Source of the DNA: Haberlea rhodopensis
Taxonomy: Eukaryota; Streptophyta; Magnoliopsida; Lamiales; Gesneriaceae
Length of the DNA: 64,000 nucleotides
Assembly: GCA_907163345.1 (NCBI GenBank)
Contig: CAJQUN010000516.1
Span: forward strand, 62,001-126,000
Direction: 5' to 3'
Every line of letters begins with the position of its first letter. Positions within the stretch are counted from its first letter, which is position 1. The notes beneath the pieces are model-generated. The model did no database searches, had not been told where the DNA came from, and saw nothing but the letters and a program-made list of their open reading frames with translations. Positions 9,410-20,789 of the stretch are shown here, one piece after another. A program made the position numbers and the translations under genes.

Positions 9410-11147
9410 ATTATGTTATGGGAATTTGATATAAATTATGGAATATCTTATAAACATGGATTCTTCCTTTCATGTCTTGGTTTGAATCACCTCGGTGTGG
9501 GTTTGAATGTTTGGAACATGTTAATTGGCTTAATTGGATTGTTTTAGTTAGACACTGGTTGGATGTTATTATTCAAACACCCTACACTCCCTTTCCTCAT
9601 GTTGAACTGCTGTGTCTAGTGAACTGCTATGTGAGTTGGGTGTGATCTAGCACGTATGGGTGTGTGTTTTCTGCATCATGTGTGTTGATGTAGCGGTTGG
9701 TGAGAGATAATGGGGTTTTGCATTACCAATAATATATCATGATTAATGTGAGGACGTGTGCATCCAAAGTACTGATTATGATTTGATTCATAATATTGAG
9801 TTATTGATTTATGATATGGATATAAAAGTAAGAAATATATGAAGGTTATGAATTGCTTTGATTTCGAGCTAATATTGAATTGATATTCGATATAGACTCC
9901 TCAGGAGACTTCGGACGTTGATGATAGCTTGTTCATGTTGTCTACTATAAGGTACGTGGTGACGTACGAGCAGGTATATCTAGTATCTATACATTCATGT
10001 ACACATGTGATTTGAATATGATGTTTCAGGTTAATCGATTGAATCTGATAATTGAGTTTAAAATGCGTAGTTTGGTAGATACGTAGTTATACGTGATCCA
10101 AGAAGATGAGTAAAGAAAAGAATATGTGCATACATGTGTTGTGTGAAGGACACGTGGTGGTACGTGATCCGATTATACTGGTTGAGTATTGATGCCTTGG
10201 GCATGAGCGACATGAGAAAGTGTCAGAATGAGATGGTGGGATAACCAGGTGTACATCGATGTTGAATTATTTATGTTGAGCATAAATAATATATTGTTGT
10301 TGTATTGAATTCATAGTGTCGTTGAGTATCATGTTTTCAATGATAATACTAAACTTGACATTACGAATGTGCGTGAGTTTGAAACAGGAACAGTGCGTGG
10401 AAACTATACAAACTCGGACTTGTACAGGGAGTATATTTTATGAGTTTTGAATAATCTAAACTGTTGCATTATGATTTTGTATAACGATTTATGATTGAAT
10501 TTTGAGTTGGAGTATGCTCACCCTGTGTGGGGAGTGTTTCTGTTGAAACATGTATACATGTACGATGCTGCCTTGGAGTGCTAGGCTCGAACCTTGTTGG
10601 ATGATGCTTCCAGAAGCATAGTATGAGATTGAGCCGATATACGAGGTTGAGCTGTTGGTAAATATATTAATTATGCATCCGGATGAGTATCCGTTATTCG
10701 TTGCTCTTCTGTGAGCACTTGTATCTGTATATGGACTGTATAAGGGCGTTGAAACCCACTTTTGTTGTCTTATTAGTGTGGTGTCTTCCCTGGCTGGGAG
10801 TTTACTTAGTATTTCAGTATTCTGTTTTTGTAATGTGTTTGCCCCTGGTTGGGAGTTATATTATGTGATGTCTTTTATTTCTGGATAGCTCAGTTTATGG
10901 GGAGACTCTGCCCAAATTTTTATAAAAACCCACAATGAAAAAGTGGTGTAATGGGGCTGGTAATGGGTGAAATTCTTGAGTCTATTTGTTGGTCGAGATG
11001 ATTATATAATGTTGATCATTGGTTATGTCATGAGATTATGGGAAACATGTAATGATTCTTTTTGAAGAATGAAAAGAGAAAGAAAAATTTATACATATAC
11101 GACGTCATAAATGAACTAATGACGAGTTTAGGTGTTGGGGTCTTACA
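9410..11147 (+). repeat. LARD-A 5' LTR, first half missing
   Basis: The sequence aligns with 16060-17006, 26268-26431 and 35054-35679 and ends GGTCTTACA at 11147. About 1.5 kb of LTR start, including the promoter-like TATA region, is missing. Landmarks are a GTACGT/ACGTAC inverted repeat (9952-9967), two CCCTGG hairpins (about 10786 and 10841) and the conserved ATGGGGAGACTCTGCCC block near 10898. No protein-coding signal is visible. Confidence 0.85.
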
Positions 11148-11151
11148 TTAG

Positions 11152-11170
11152 TGGTATCAGAGCAGTGGTT
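11152..11170 (+). other. LARD-A primer binding site
   Basis: TGGTATCAGAGCAGTGGTT lies four bases after the LTR terminus TTACA. The same layout and sequence occur in Gy1, Gy2, LARD-B and LARD-C, which ties the non-coding family to the chromoviruses. Confidence 0.9.
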
Positions 11171-11639
11171 AGCTCTTTGGGACTGTTGAAGGCCTGGAAC
11201 ATGCTGATAGGGACGGGTAGCACATATTTATGCATGATAGTAGTTAGTGTTCTGTGACACGACTATTTTGCTTATGTGCATTTGTGATATGTGATCATAG
11301 TGAAATAATTATATGTCATGACATCTATAGAATCATAATATAATCTGTTGATTATGATTGTGAGTTGTGACACAGGGACAACCAAATGGAGCATTTTGAA
11401 ATGCATTGGGATACATGAAGTACTTTGTACTCATAGTCTATGCATTTACTCATTTCAATCATATTGTGGTGAATATGGATTATCGTATGCTCATGGTTTG
11501 GGATTGTTCCTGTAGGGACACTATGACGCGAAAGGCTAAGGCCAGGGATGAAAGATACGAAACGGTAACCTGCGTTTTATATACATCATGGATTATGCAT
11601 TGTGGTTGCATGTGTACAATGGAGTGATGATTTTAATGC

Positions 11640-12085
11640 TTCGCCGCCAAATGTTGAAGCTAGGGGTGGGAGTGCCGCATGTCGCATTTGAGCGGGGTGG
11701 GAGTGCCGCATGTCGCATTTGAGCGGGGTGGGTTAAAATACACTCATGATAATGTAAGTTGGGATATGGAATATGCTTTGTGTTGCAGGTATGGATGGAA
11801 TACTTGGTGAATATATCATGAGTCATTGTTATGGATGAGTGATGATTTTAAATGCTTGCCGCTATTTGTTTGTTTTGTGCCGCTAAAATGTGAAGCAAGG
11901 GGTGGGAGCGCCGCATGTCACATTGAAGCGTGGTTATCATATGAGGCGAGGAAAGAATATTTGCCGCTAAAATGTGAAGCGAGGGGTGGGAGCGCCGCAT
12001 GTCCATTGAAGCAAGGTTATTCTATGCCGCCTATATGTGAAGCGAGGGGTGGGAGTGCCGCATGTCGCATTTGAGCGAGGTGCAT
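11640..12085 (+). repeat. GGGGTGGGAGNGCCGCATGTC repeats in LARD-A
   Basis: The motif GGGTGGGAG(T/C)GCCGCATGTC occurs five times, near 11665, 11696, 11898, 11981 and 12045, each flanked by GAAGC or GAGCG. The segment after 11832 looks like a diverged duplicate of the one starting near 11620, as both begin with GAGTGATGATTTTAA. One copy (about 11887-11926) has facing arms AATGTGA and TCACATT. Confidence 0.8.
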
Positions 12086-12128
12086 TAAAATACACTACCG
12101 TAACAATGACTAGGTATCGGCTATTCTA

Positions 12129-12565
12129 TTGGCGATGGTTCTTACCGCCGGATATATTGACAGCGATGTCTCATTCCGTTATATTGATTGGCGATGGTTC
12201 TTGCCGCAGGATATATTGATAGCGATGTCTCATTCCGCTACATTGATTGGCGATGGTTCTTGCCACCGGATATATTGATAGCGATGTTTCATTCCGCTAT
12301 ATTGATTGGCGATAGTTCATTCCGACAGATGTATTGATTGGCGATGATTCATGCCGCCAGCTATATCGAGCGATGGTTCATGCCGCTATATTATAGGCAA
12401 TGGTTATTCCGCCAGGTACGTGTATAGCGATGTCTCTTTCCGCTATGTTATTGGCGATGGCTCATGCCTCCAGACATGTGTTTAGCGATGGTGTGTTCCG
12501 CTGATTCCATGGCGATAGTTCTTACCACCGATTATATATATAGCGACGCCTCATTCCGCTATTCT
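12129..12565 (+). repeat. Hairpin array in LARD-A
   Basis: About fourteen short motifs alternate between the forms (T)AGCGATG-n-CCGCT(A) and (T)GGCGATGGTTC-n-CCGCC, spaced about 25-35 bp apart. The loop sequence is fairly constant while the arms switch together, as in LARD-B 20790-21050. Some members are decayed. A variant with arms ATTGCT (12796-12801) and AGCAAT (12810-12815) follows further right. Confidence 0.8.
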
Positions 12566-14499
12566 GTTGATGATGAGTATATCAATTTGTGTATTGATAT
12601 GAAATCATATTTTGTGGAATATTTATGTTGAGAGCAGGGACAATTTAAAGGATCAAGTGTGGATCAACTGTGTACAGTAAGTATTATTACATCTTATTGT
12701 TTTAAGAATGTATATTCATTATGATTATGGATATTATGTATGCCAGCGTTAGCGATGAGTATTATGTACCGCCGTAGGGCGATGAAGATTGATGTATTGC
12801 TATTGTGGTAGCAATGAGTGCTGTTGTACCGCAATTGTGTTAGCAATGAGTATTGATGATACTTTGATTGCAGATGGCAATAGAAGTTGTGCTATGTACA
12901 GTTATGTTATTGCTCATTGGGTACATGTGATTTAGGCCCAAGAGAATATTGGACCGATCCAGGAGGACGAAGTATCGAGGTAAACCGTTTCAGTTGGTTG
13001 AACATATTGATATATGTTGATTCGAGTTATTTTGTTGATTTATATTGATGTTGAAATCATGTACATGTAGAAAAGTTGATAATGGAATTGAAGTGGAACC
13101 TAGATGTGTCATATTCATATTTTGTTGCGGTAATGAGGCAAGAAGGGGTGTAACCTCTGTGATAACACTCTCATATCTACGGTGTGTATAGATGAGATGT
13201 TGAAAATAGATGTTAATCATTTTGTGATGATAATTATTGTTGTGAAAGCATGCTAGTTTTGTATGTGGTAGGATTAATAATTGATTAATCAACTATAATG
13301 TTGAATGGAATACAATCAGATAGACATGAGTTTAATTAGTGTGTCACAGGATGACATGAGTATGTCACGGTATGACGCGAGATTACTACGAATGTCGTGT
13401 GTGGACATGTGTTCATTGTGAACGTTCATGATTAATGAATTATTATGTTTCGAGGATGAGTCAAAGATTGATATAAATTGCGTCATTGAGGCATGCAATT
13501 AATTCTTATGTTAAATTTCAATCACCCTATGAGATAGTGTGCTGTAACATGTTGTGTATAGAACTGCGTGAAACTTTTGATGCAGGGAATTAATGTTTGA
13601 TGACAGAAACATTATGAATATCAAAATGCGTAAATGACAAGGTACGTATTATCTTATGAGTATTTGAGAAATACTAACGAGTTTATTTTGTACTTGCCCT
13701 ATGACAGATAATAGTTGGGTAATGTAAATTGGAAATGTTGATACTTAAGAGTATGTGAGTGCCGCGATGAACATGATATTATGATGCCATTGTGTATTGT
13801 AGATAATTCCATCTACAAAAGTATGTCACGAACTATTCGATATTGATGTTGATGCCTTGTTTTAGATAAGTATAATCGTGACATGAGAATATTGGTGTTA
13901 AGCCATTTATCATGATTTGATACTGATGGTCTGTGGCTGTTGGTGTGTATAATGTGTATATACGTATGAGAGAATGACTAATGGGTTTTCTAGTCATTAC
14001 CTTGCACCAGATAATAGCCAGGAGATGATATATGAAAGATTGATGAGGAAAGGCTCAAGAGTACCGTTACTTCATACGGACGATGGTGATGATGTTGGTA
14101 TAAGTTGCATACATTTGAAACGACACAGGTATGAAGTTAATTAAGATAAATGTTGGTGTATTGTCATATATTCTTGAATATACATGAAAGTATGGATTGC
14201 ATGATTTAACGAGATTATATGATGGGTACTGTGATGAAAGTATAAGACGGGAAATAAGATTGTGCAATGGAATTGTGTCGATGAAAATACACAGGTAGTG
14301 AGATATGACAAAGAAGCTTGACGGTTAAACACTTCTTGCGATCGTTGGTGCAATGGGGCACATGTGTGAGCCACGACGATTCCGAGGACTGTCATCTTAC
14401 AGATGGTAAAGTCACTATATCGAGCTATATAGGGTACGTAAATTTTACAGTTGGCTTTTATGGTAAGCATGCGTTGAAATTTTGAGGACTGAAATTTTA

Positions 14500-14514
14500 T
14501 ATGTTGGGGAGAAT
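14500..14514 (+). other. LARD-A polypurine tract
   Basis: The run TTGGGGAGAAT directly precedes the 3' LTR start TGTGATGTCC at 14515. It is nearly identical to the corresponding tract of LARD-D (read on its minus strand). Confidence 0.8.
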
Positions 14515-17006
14515 TGTGATGTCCAGATTTATTAATAATCATTTGTTGGACTAAATATGATTTGGATTGTATTGATAATTAATTTTAGAATTAATTAATT
14601 AGAAGTGGAATTGACCAAGTGAAGGTCAACTGACAAGTTAATTGGATCATAAAATATTTTGAGATTGTAAAATATACTCCGATAATATTTTAGGGATAAA
14701 TTAATTAAAATGAAGAATTTAAGTTTTGGGTTTTTGGAGTGTGTATAAATCTCAATCGTTGTCTATAAATAATATATCAGTACACCGGCGACACTTGGAT
14801 GTACAAAACCGGGCCAGGATACAAAAATAAATATGTTATGTTGGGCATTTTCGGAACACATAGTAAAATGTGTAAACTCACGCACTAAAACCCGATCCTC
14901 TCTTTTCTTCTCTGCTGGATCATCGCACATGTCCGACCACTCGCCGCTAAAGTCGCGCGCGCGCCACCGTCGGACCTGCTTCCGGCGCGTCCGAACCACC
15001 ATCGTCTTCGTCTCTTCCAGGCGCAACTTTCCATACCAAGAACCTGAAGTTTCGTCGCGGATTGCGTTCGGATCTTGCAAGGAAGCGCAGCGGTTCGAAT
15101 TTCCGAATTCGTCCGATTTTGGGCGATTTCTTCCAAATATTTTTGTGGGTGATCCTCCTCATCCTTCAGTCGTTATTCCCTTGGAATCCCTCGAATTTTG
15201 ATAAAGCTTTGGTTCGATTTTTACTAGCATTTTGGAAGGGTTTGCTAATGTGGTTCGATTTTTGGACTTGAAGGTGATATCTTGGTTGGTTTTGTGTGAA
15301 TTAAATGGAATGGTGCATCTGTGTATGGTGTGGGTCGTGTACTGTGTGGGCGTGTGTGTACTGTGTGTGCATGTGCGTGTGCTGCTAGGTGTGTGGGTGT
15401 GTGTTATACATGTGTTAGTGGGTGTTGTAAGGCTTTATGTTTTGATTCTTACATGTTGGTATGTGGTTCCAACTTGTAGTTTGGTATCTAAGTGATGATT
15501 ACATGTTTGGAGGTTCTATGCCTATAATTATATGTTTTGGAGTATATATATGCTATGAATTGTTAGGGGTCTAATTATAACCCACTTTAATGAATGGTTG
15601 ATTGTTGAGAATAAATTGTTAAATTATGTCTTGGCTTAGTATTATTGTTGGTTAAAAGATGAAGACTAAAATCATGCATGGAAGGTGTTTGTGAATATGC
15701 TTAAATGTGATTCAAGTGTGGGTCTAAGCCTTGTTGTAGGTGGTGAAAAGAATTAACTTCTATGGCTTGTAACCATGGTAATAGTGTTGGTGGGAGTTGG
15801 ACTATGGTGCGAGATGTGTTATCTTTGGAAGTATGTGTAGTGTGTAAATAAATGGGTTAGATACATGCTAGTATGTGTTAACATGGAATAGATTTTATGG
15901 TGTTGTATATGCTTGAATGTGTATCATGACATGTATTGTTGACTTATGTCACTTTATTGAATTACTACTCTTAGTAGTGAGTTATAAATCAAGAATTATG
16001 GAACCAATGCATCTTTAATTTATTTAGAGTTGAATTTAAAGCAATAAAGGATCTTATGTTATGATTAAGGGAATTTGATATAAATTATGGAATATCTTAT
16101 AAACATGGATTCTTCCTTTCATGTCTTGGTTTGAATCACCTCGGTGTGGGTTTGAATGTTTGGAACATGTTAATTGGCTTAATTGGATTGTTTTAGTTAG
16201 ACACTGGTTGGATGTTATTATTCAAACACCCTACACTCCCTTTCCTCATGTTGAACTGCTGTGTCTAGTGAACTGCTATGTGAGTTGGATGTGATCTAGC
16301 ACGTATGGGTGTGTGTTTTCTGCATCATGTGTGTTGATGTAGCGGTTGGTGAGAGATAATGGGGTTTTGCATTACCAATAATATATCATGATTAATGTGA
16401 GGACGTGTGCATCCAAAGTACTGATTATGATTTGATTCATAATATTGAGTTATTGATTTATGATATGGATATAAAAGTAAGAAATATATGAAGGTTATGA
16501 ATTGCTTTGATTTCGAGCTAATATTGAATTGATATTCGATATAGACTCCTCAGGAGACTTCGGACGTTGATGATAGCTTGTTCATGTTGTCTACTATAAG
16601 GTACGTGGTGACGTACGAGCAGGTATATCTAGTATCTATACATTCATGTACACATGTGATTTGAATATGATGTTTCAGGTTAATCGATTGAATCTGATAA
16701 TTGAGTTTAAAATGCGTAGTTTGGTAGATACGTAGTTATACGTGATCCAAGAAGATGAGTAAAGAAAAGAATATGTGCATACATGTGTTGTGTGAAGGAC
16801 ACGTGGTGGTACGTGATCCGATTATACTGGTTGAGTATTGATGCCTTGGGCATGAGCGACATGAGAAAGTGTCAGAATGAGATGGTGGGATAACCAGGTG
16901 TACATCGATGTTGAATTATTTATGTTGAGCATAAATAATATATTGTTGTTGTATTGAATTCATAGTGTCGTTGAGTATCATGTTTTCAATGATAATACTA
17001 AACTTG
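14515..17006 (+). repeat. LARD-A 3' LTR, first piece
   Basis: It starts TGTGATGTCC after the polypurine tract and is interrupted at 17006 by LARD-B. It contains a TATA-like site (14763), a GC-rich stretch (about 14930-15070), TG-rich simple sequence (about 15310-15425) and the GTACGT/ACGTAC inverted repeat (16601-16616). The 122-codon frame at 14833-15201 spans the GC-rich leader and is not supported as a gene. Confidence 0.85.
14763..14771 (+). promoter_or_regulatory. Putative TATA box of LARD-A LTR
   Basis: CTATAAATAATA lies about 250 bp into the LTR and upstream of a GC-richer leader, the same arrangement as in LARD-B. It is the likely RNA polymerase II promoter of the element (inference). 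Confidence 0.5.
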
Positions 17007-17335
17007 TGTGATGACCAGGGATTATAGGTGTTAATCCCGGAGTATTAATAATCCCTAAAGTGGTTTTACGTGACGATTTGGGATTTAATCGAGGTGTTGG
17101 GCCTTCTGGGCTCGTTTATTTGGGCAGTTGGGATCGTTGGATCCAGAGGTTGAGATTGTATTCACATTACGGTGTAAAACCTAAGAGTTGGGTTTTTGAT
17201 GTGTCTCGGAATCTCGGGTGCTGTGTGAGCACCGGTAGGGGGTTTTGGAGTTAGAGAGAGAGTTTTTGAAAACAGATGATTTTTAAGGAATCACGATGTA
17301 TTTGTGGGGCTATTAATTTTTCGGGGTATTTTTGC

Positions 17336-17344
17336 TATAAATAC
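17336..17344 (+). promoter_or_regulatory. Putative TATA box of LARD-B
   Basis: GCTATAAATACC lies about 330 bp into the LTR. A GC-rich, CpG-dense segment follows about 60 bp downstream. The same site is repeated in the 3' LTR at 24047-24055. It is a good candidate promoter because the context agrees with the LARD-A copy, but transcription start is not demonstrated. Confidence 0.55.
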
Positions 17345-18475
17345 CAATTGAACCCAAAATTTGTCATAAATTATCATTTCAGCCCCAAAGTTCTTTTCCT
17401 CTCTCCCGCGCGCGCCCCCTTTTCCCGTCTGAACAGCTGCCGCGCGCAAAAGCGCTCCGCCCGCCGCCGTCCGGCCGCCGTTGGGCGCGTGCGACCCGCC
17501 GCCGGCTTCGTCTCGACGAGGCGCTCCTTTCCCCTCCATCAATTCGAAGTTTCATCGCGTGTGGAAGTCGGATTTTGCGGAAGTGCGCCGATCCCCAATT
17601 TCTAGGGTTCTTCGATTTTTCGTCCGATTTCTTCCGATTTCGTTTGGGTAACCTTCCTAACCCCTTTTTCCATGCTTGTGATGTGATTCCCTGCCAAATT
17701 GTGATTATTGGCTCGAATGATTTCGATTTTCGTGGCTTGGGTTCGATTTTTTTGGATGGGTGCATGAAGTGGGTTCGAATTTGGGGGTTTTGGAAGGGTT
17801 GTGACGATTCTTGTTATGGGTAATTTATTACATGTTTTAGATGTATTGTTGATGCTTAATTGTGTTCGAATTTAAGGTATTGAGTTCGAATTTAGGGCTT
17901 TGGATTTCGAATTTGGGGGTTTGGCATGTGGGATGATTATTCATGCTATGGATTGATTAATTGACATTTTAGATGAATTATGGTATTTAATTGGGTTCGA
18001 AATTGTGAGATTAAGGTTCGATTTTTGTAGGGCATTCTTGAACAAATTTCGATTGTCTCATTTATTTCCTTCCCTGCATGTACCCTACCCCGGGTCTTTT
18101 AAGAGGATAATTGTCGTGTATTGACAATGTTGTGAGGGATATGGGTGTGCTTGAGCATAGGTTGCATGTTCGTAAATAATTGTGAATTATTTATCGTGTT
18201 AGCACATCATTCCTCGGGGCATGGAACTCGAGCAAGGCTTGGCTCGGACTTCGGATGATTTAAGGTACGTGCGACGTACGAGCATTACTATATATATGTG
18301 AAATGCATAAGGTGTTTTTGATTGCATTGAATGTTTTGCGTATGGTTATACATATATGTTGATATGGCCAAGGAATGACCCAAATCTTGATATCGCAGCT
18401 TGTAGCGTGCGTGACACTAGAGTAGGATGACTCTTACATGATATAAGGGGTACTGGGTTTATATGACTATATTAT

Positions 18476-18595
18476 GAGACATTTGAGATGTCTAGGTTTG
18501 TAGAATCATGTATTCTTCGTGAGACATTGAGATGTCTAGGCTCGTAGAATCATGTATTCATTATGAGACATTTGAGATGTCTAAGTATAATGGAA
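18476..18595 (+). repeat. Short tandem repeat in LARD-B LTR
   Basis: Three units of GAGACATT(T)GAGATGTCTA followed by a short AT-rich link recur in about 110 bp (units near 18477, 18521 and 18566). GAGACATTTGAGATGTCT is itself close to an inverted repeat, AGACAT against ATGTCT. The 3' LTR has the same units at +6,711. Confidence 0.8.
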
Positions 18596-19560
18596 AGCAA
18601 GGTTATGAAATCAATATTAGATATTGATATATCTTATTTGCATATATATGAACTTGGAATCATTCATTCTCGATATTTGAGAATCAGGCATGCGATGTGT
18701 AAATCAATGTGTTGATTTACTGATTTATGAGATTTGATGAGTTTGATGTTGTGAGAACAGGGACAGTACACGGAATCCCGGATGAGGATGTTGCCATCCA
18801 GGGAGTATCATTTAAATTCATTAGCATTTACCTTTGTTGTAAATTATGAATTTCATTATTATGATTATGGGATTTTGTGTATTGGTATGCTCACCCCGTT
18901 GGGGGCTGTCTCTGTTGGGACAGGTGGACAGGTACATCGATGGCTATGGAGCTGAGCTCGAGCTGTTGATTTGAGGTACTCCCAGGATCGTGGTACCAGG
19001 GCTTGATGGAGCACGGTATCGTATAGAGTACCTATATATACACCTGAGGATTTATACATATTCATGATGCTCGCATGTGAGCACGATTATACTTGTATAT
19101 GGATTGTATATAAAGGCATGAGCCTTTCTCTCTTTCATTTAAGGTTGCATGCAATTAGGTTGAATTGCTAGAATGATATGAGAGTCATTGGTGTATTATG
19201 TGGGTGTTGGAACCCACTTTTGTTGACATATGTGTGGTGTCTTCCCTGGCTGGGAATCTACTTGTATTACTGCTTTCTGTTGAGTATTATGCTTTCCCTG
19301 GCCGGGAATTTTGTTATGTGTTGTACTCTTTTTTTGGGATAGCTCTATTTATGGGGAGACTCTGCCCAAATTTTTATAAAAGTTACAATGTGAAAAGTGG
19401 CACCAAGGGGTTGGTAAAGGGCAAACGTATGAGTCTTTCATTGACAGGCAATGATTAAGTATCATCAGAGCTTCCCGATTGACATTTTATAGAAAGCATG
19501 TACCACACATAGTGGTTAATACACTAATCACGGTTTAAGGGCTTGGGGTCCTTACATTAG

Positions 19561-19580
19561 TGGTATCAGAGCAGTGGTTG
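19561..19580 (+). other. LARD-B primer binding site
   Basis: TGGTATCAGAGCAGTGGTTG follows the LTR end TTACA after the four bases TTAG. It is complementary to the 3' end of plant initiator methionine tRNA over the first bases, as in Gy1 and Gy2. Confidence 0.9.
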
Positions 19581-19996
19581 CTCATTGGGGCTGTTAAGGG
19601 CCTAGGAAGTTATTGATAGCACATATTTATGCATGATGGCATTAATGTTGTATGACATAGCAAATTGTTTATGTGCTCTTATGATATGAAAAGTGGTATT
19701 GCTAACCATTGTGGTTGCAGGAATCGTGTGGAACACGATAGGATGACATTTATGGGGATGTCTGGCACTCCGTGTGTTATGTGCCAAGGAAGCTGGTTTT
19801 AAGAAAATCAGATAAAGGGATATTTCCGAGGTAACATGTATTTTACGTTGTCTTGTTGACACATGATGAATGCAAAGTGGTGCATTGAGGTTATGATATA
19901 TGTTATTGTGCATTGTTTTTGCATATGCATGTTATGAAATATAAGAGGTGTATTTCTTGAGTCAAAGTTATCTTAGTAAGGATTTTAATGGCTTAT

Positions 19997-20200
19997 GCTA
20001 AAGTCCATATGAAGCGATGAAGAGTCCCGCTTATATGGAGTAGCAATGCTAAAGTCCATATGAAGCGATGAAGAGTCCCGCTTATATGGAGTAGCAACGC
20101 TAAAGTCCATTGGAAGCGATGAAGAGTCCCGCTTACATGGAGTAGCAACGCTAAAGTCCAGTGGAAGCGAGGAAGAATTCCGCTTTCCTGGAGTAGCAAG
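19997..20200 (+). repeat. 51-bp tandem repeat with an internal hairpin, LARD-B
   Basis: The marker GCTAAAGTCCA recurs at 19997, 20048, 20099 and 20150, an exact 51-bp period. Within each unit TCCATATGAAGCG faces CGCTTATATGGA, giving a stem of about 11 bp with one bulge around a loop containing GATGAAGAGTCC. Two further diverged copies lie near 20574-20632 and 20687-20745 inside a larger duplication. Confidence 0.9.
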
Positions 20201-20789
20201 AAGCATTAAAATGTACTAATGATAAGGGCTCAGGATGAAATAAGGATTTAAGGAAAAAAGAATGTCATGACATTGCATATCCATACATTCATATAATGCG
20301 TTTTTATTATGTATTGAATGTTGATGCATAGCGTATATGGCTATTGTTGTTAACCCTGATGGTTGCAGGTTACAGGAAATAAGGAATACGAAAAGGAATG
20401 ATGATTATACATATGTACGGGCATCCCAAGGGCAACATGTATTATGTGGTTAGTCATTTAACACAAGGTAAATCAAGGTATGCATAAGATAGTGCATTAT
20501 GATATGATACATGTTGATACGCATCGTTTTGCATATGTATATTGTGAAATATAAAGTGAGGATTTCAATGCTTACACTAAAGTCCATATGAAGCGAGGAA
20601 GGATTCCGCTTATATGGAGTAGTGAGAAGCATTGAAATGCACTGATATTTCACGAGTCCAGGTTATCCTAGTGAGGATTTCAATGCTTGCGCTAAGGTCC
20701 ATATGAAGCGAGGAAGGATTCCGCTTATATGGAGTAGTGAGAAGCATTGAAATACACTACTGATAAGTGACTCAATTCGAGGTTTATTG

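Larger units (their letters stand above)
11148..14514 (+). other. LARD-A interior: no protein domains, repeat-rich
   Basis: The longest open frames are about 130 codons and resemble nothing I know. The interior holds a repeat block (11640-12085), a hairpin array (12129-12565) and further stem motifs (12730-12870). Several splice-acceptor-like strings ending in CAGGGAC occur near 11365, 11510 and 12640. Part of it (about 13300-14300) is homologous to the LARD-D interior in reverse orientation (about 62090-63080), so the interior is family-conserved without being evidently coding. Confidence 0.75.
17007..19556 (+). repeat. LARD-B 5' LTR
   Basis: Landmarks in order: TATA-like site (17336), GC-rich leader (about 17395-17545), a long G/T-rich section, the inverted repeat GTACGT (18265-18270) and ACGTAC (18274-18279), repeated GAGACATTTGAGATGTCTA-like units (18476-18595), two TTCCCTGGC hairpins (19242-19256 and 19293-19307), and the ATGGGGAGACTCTGCCC block (about 19351). 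The short frames inside it (for example 17276-17605 and 17765-17379) are not supported as genes. Confidence 0.95.

Noticed and set aside
17276..17605. 109-codon frame identical in both LARD-B LTRs
   Set aside because: Identity follows from the LTR duplication. Overlapping frames on the other strand are equally open because the region is GC-rich, and there are no domain motifs.
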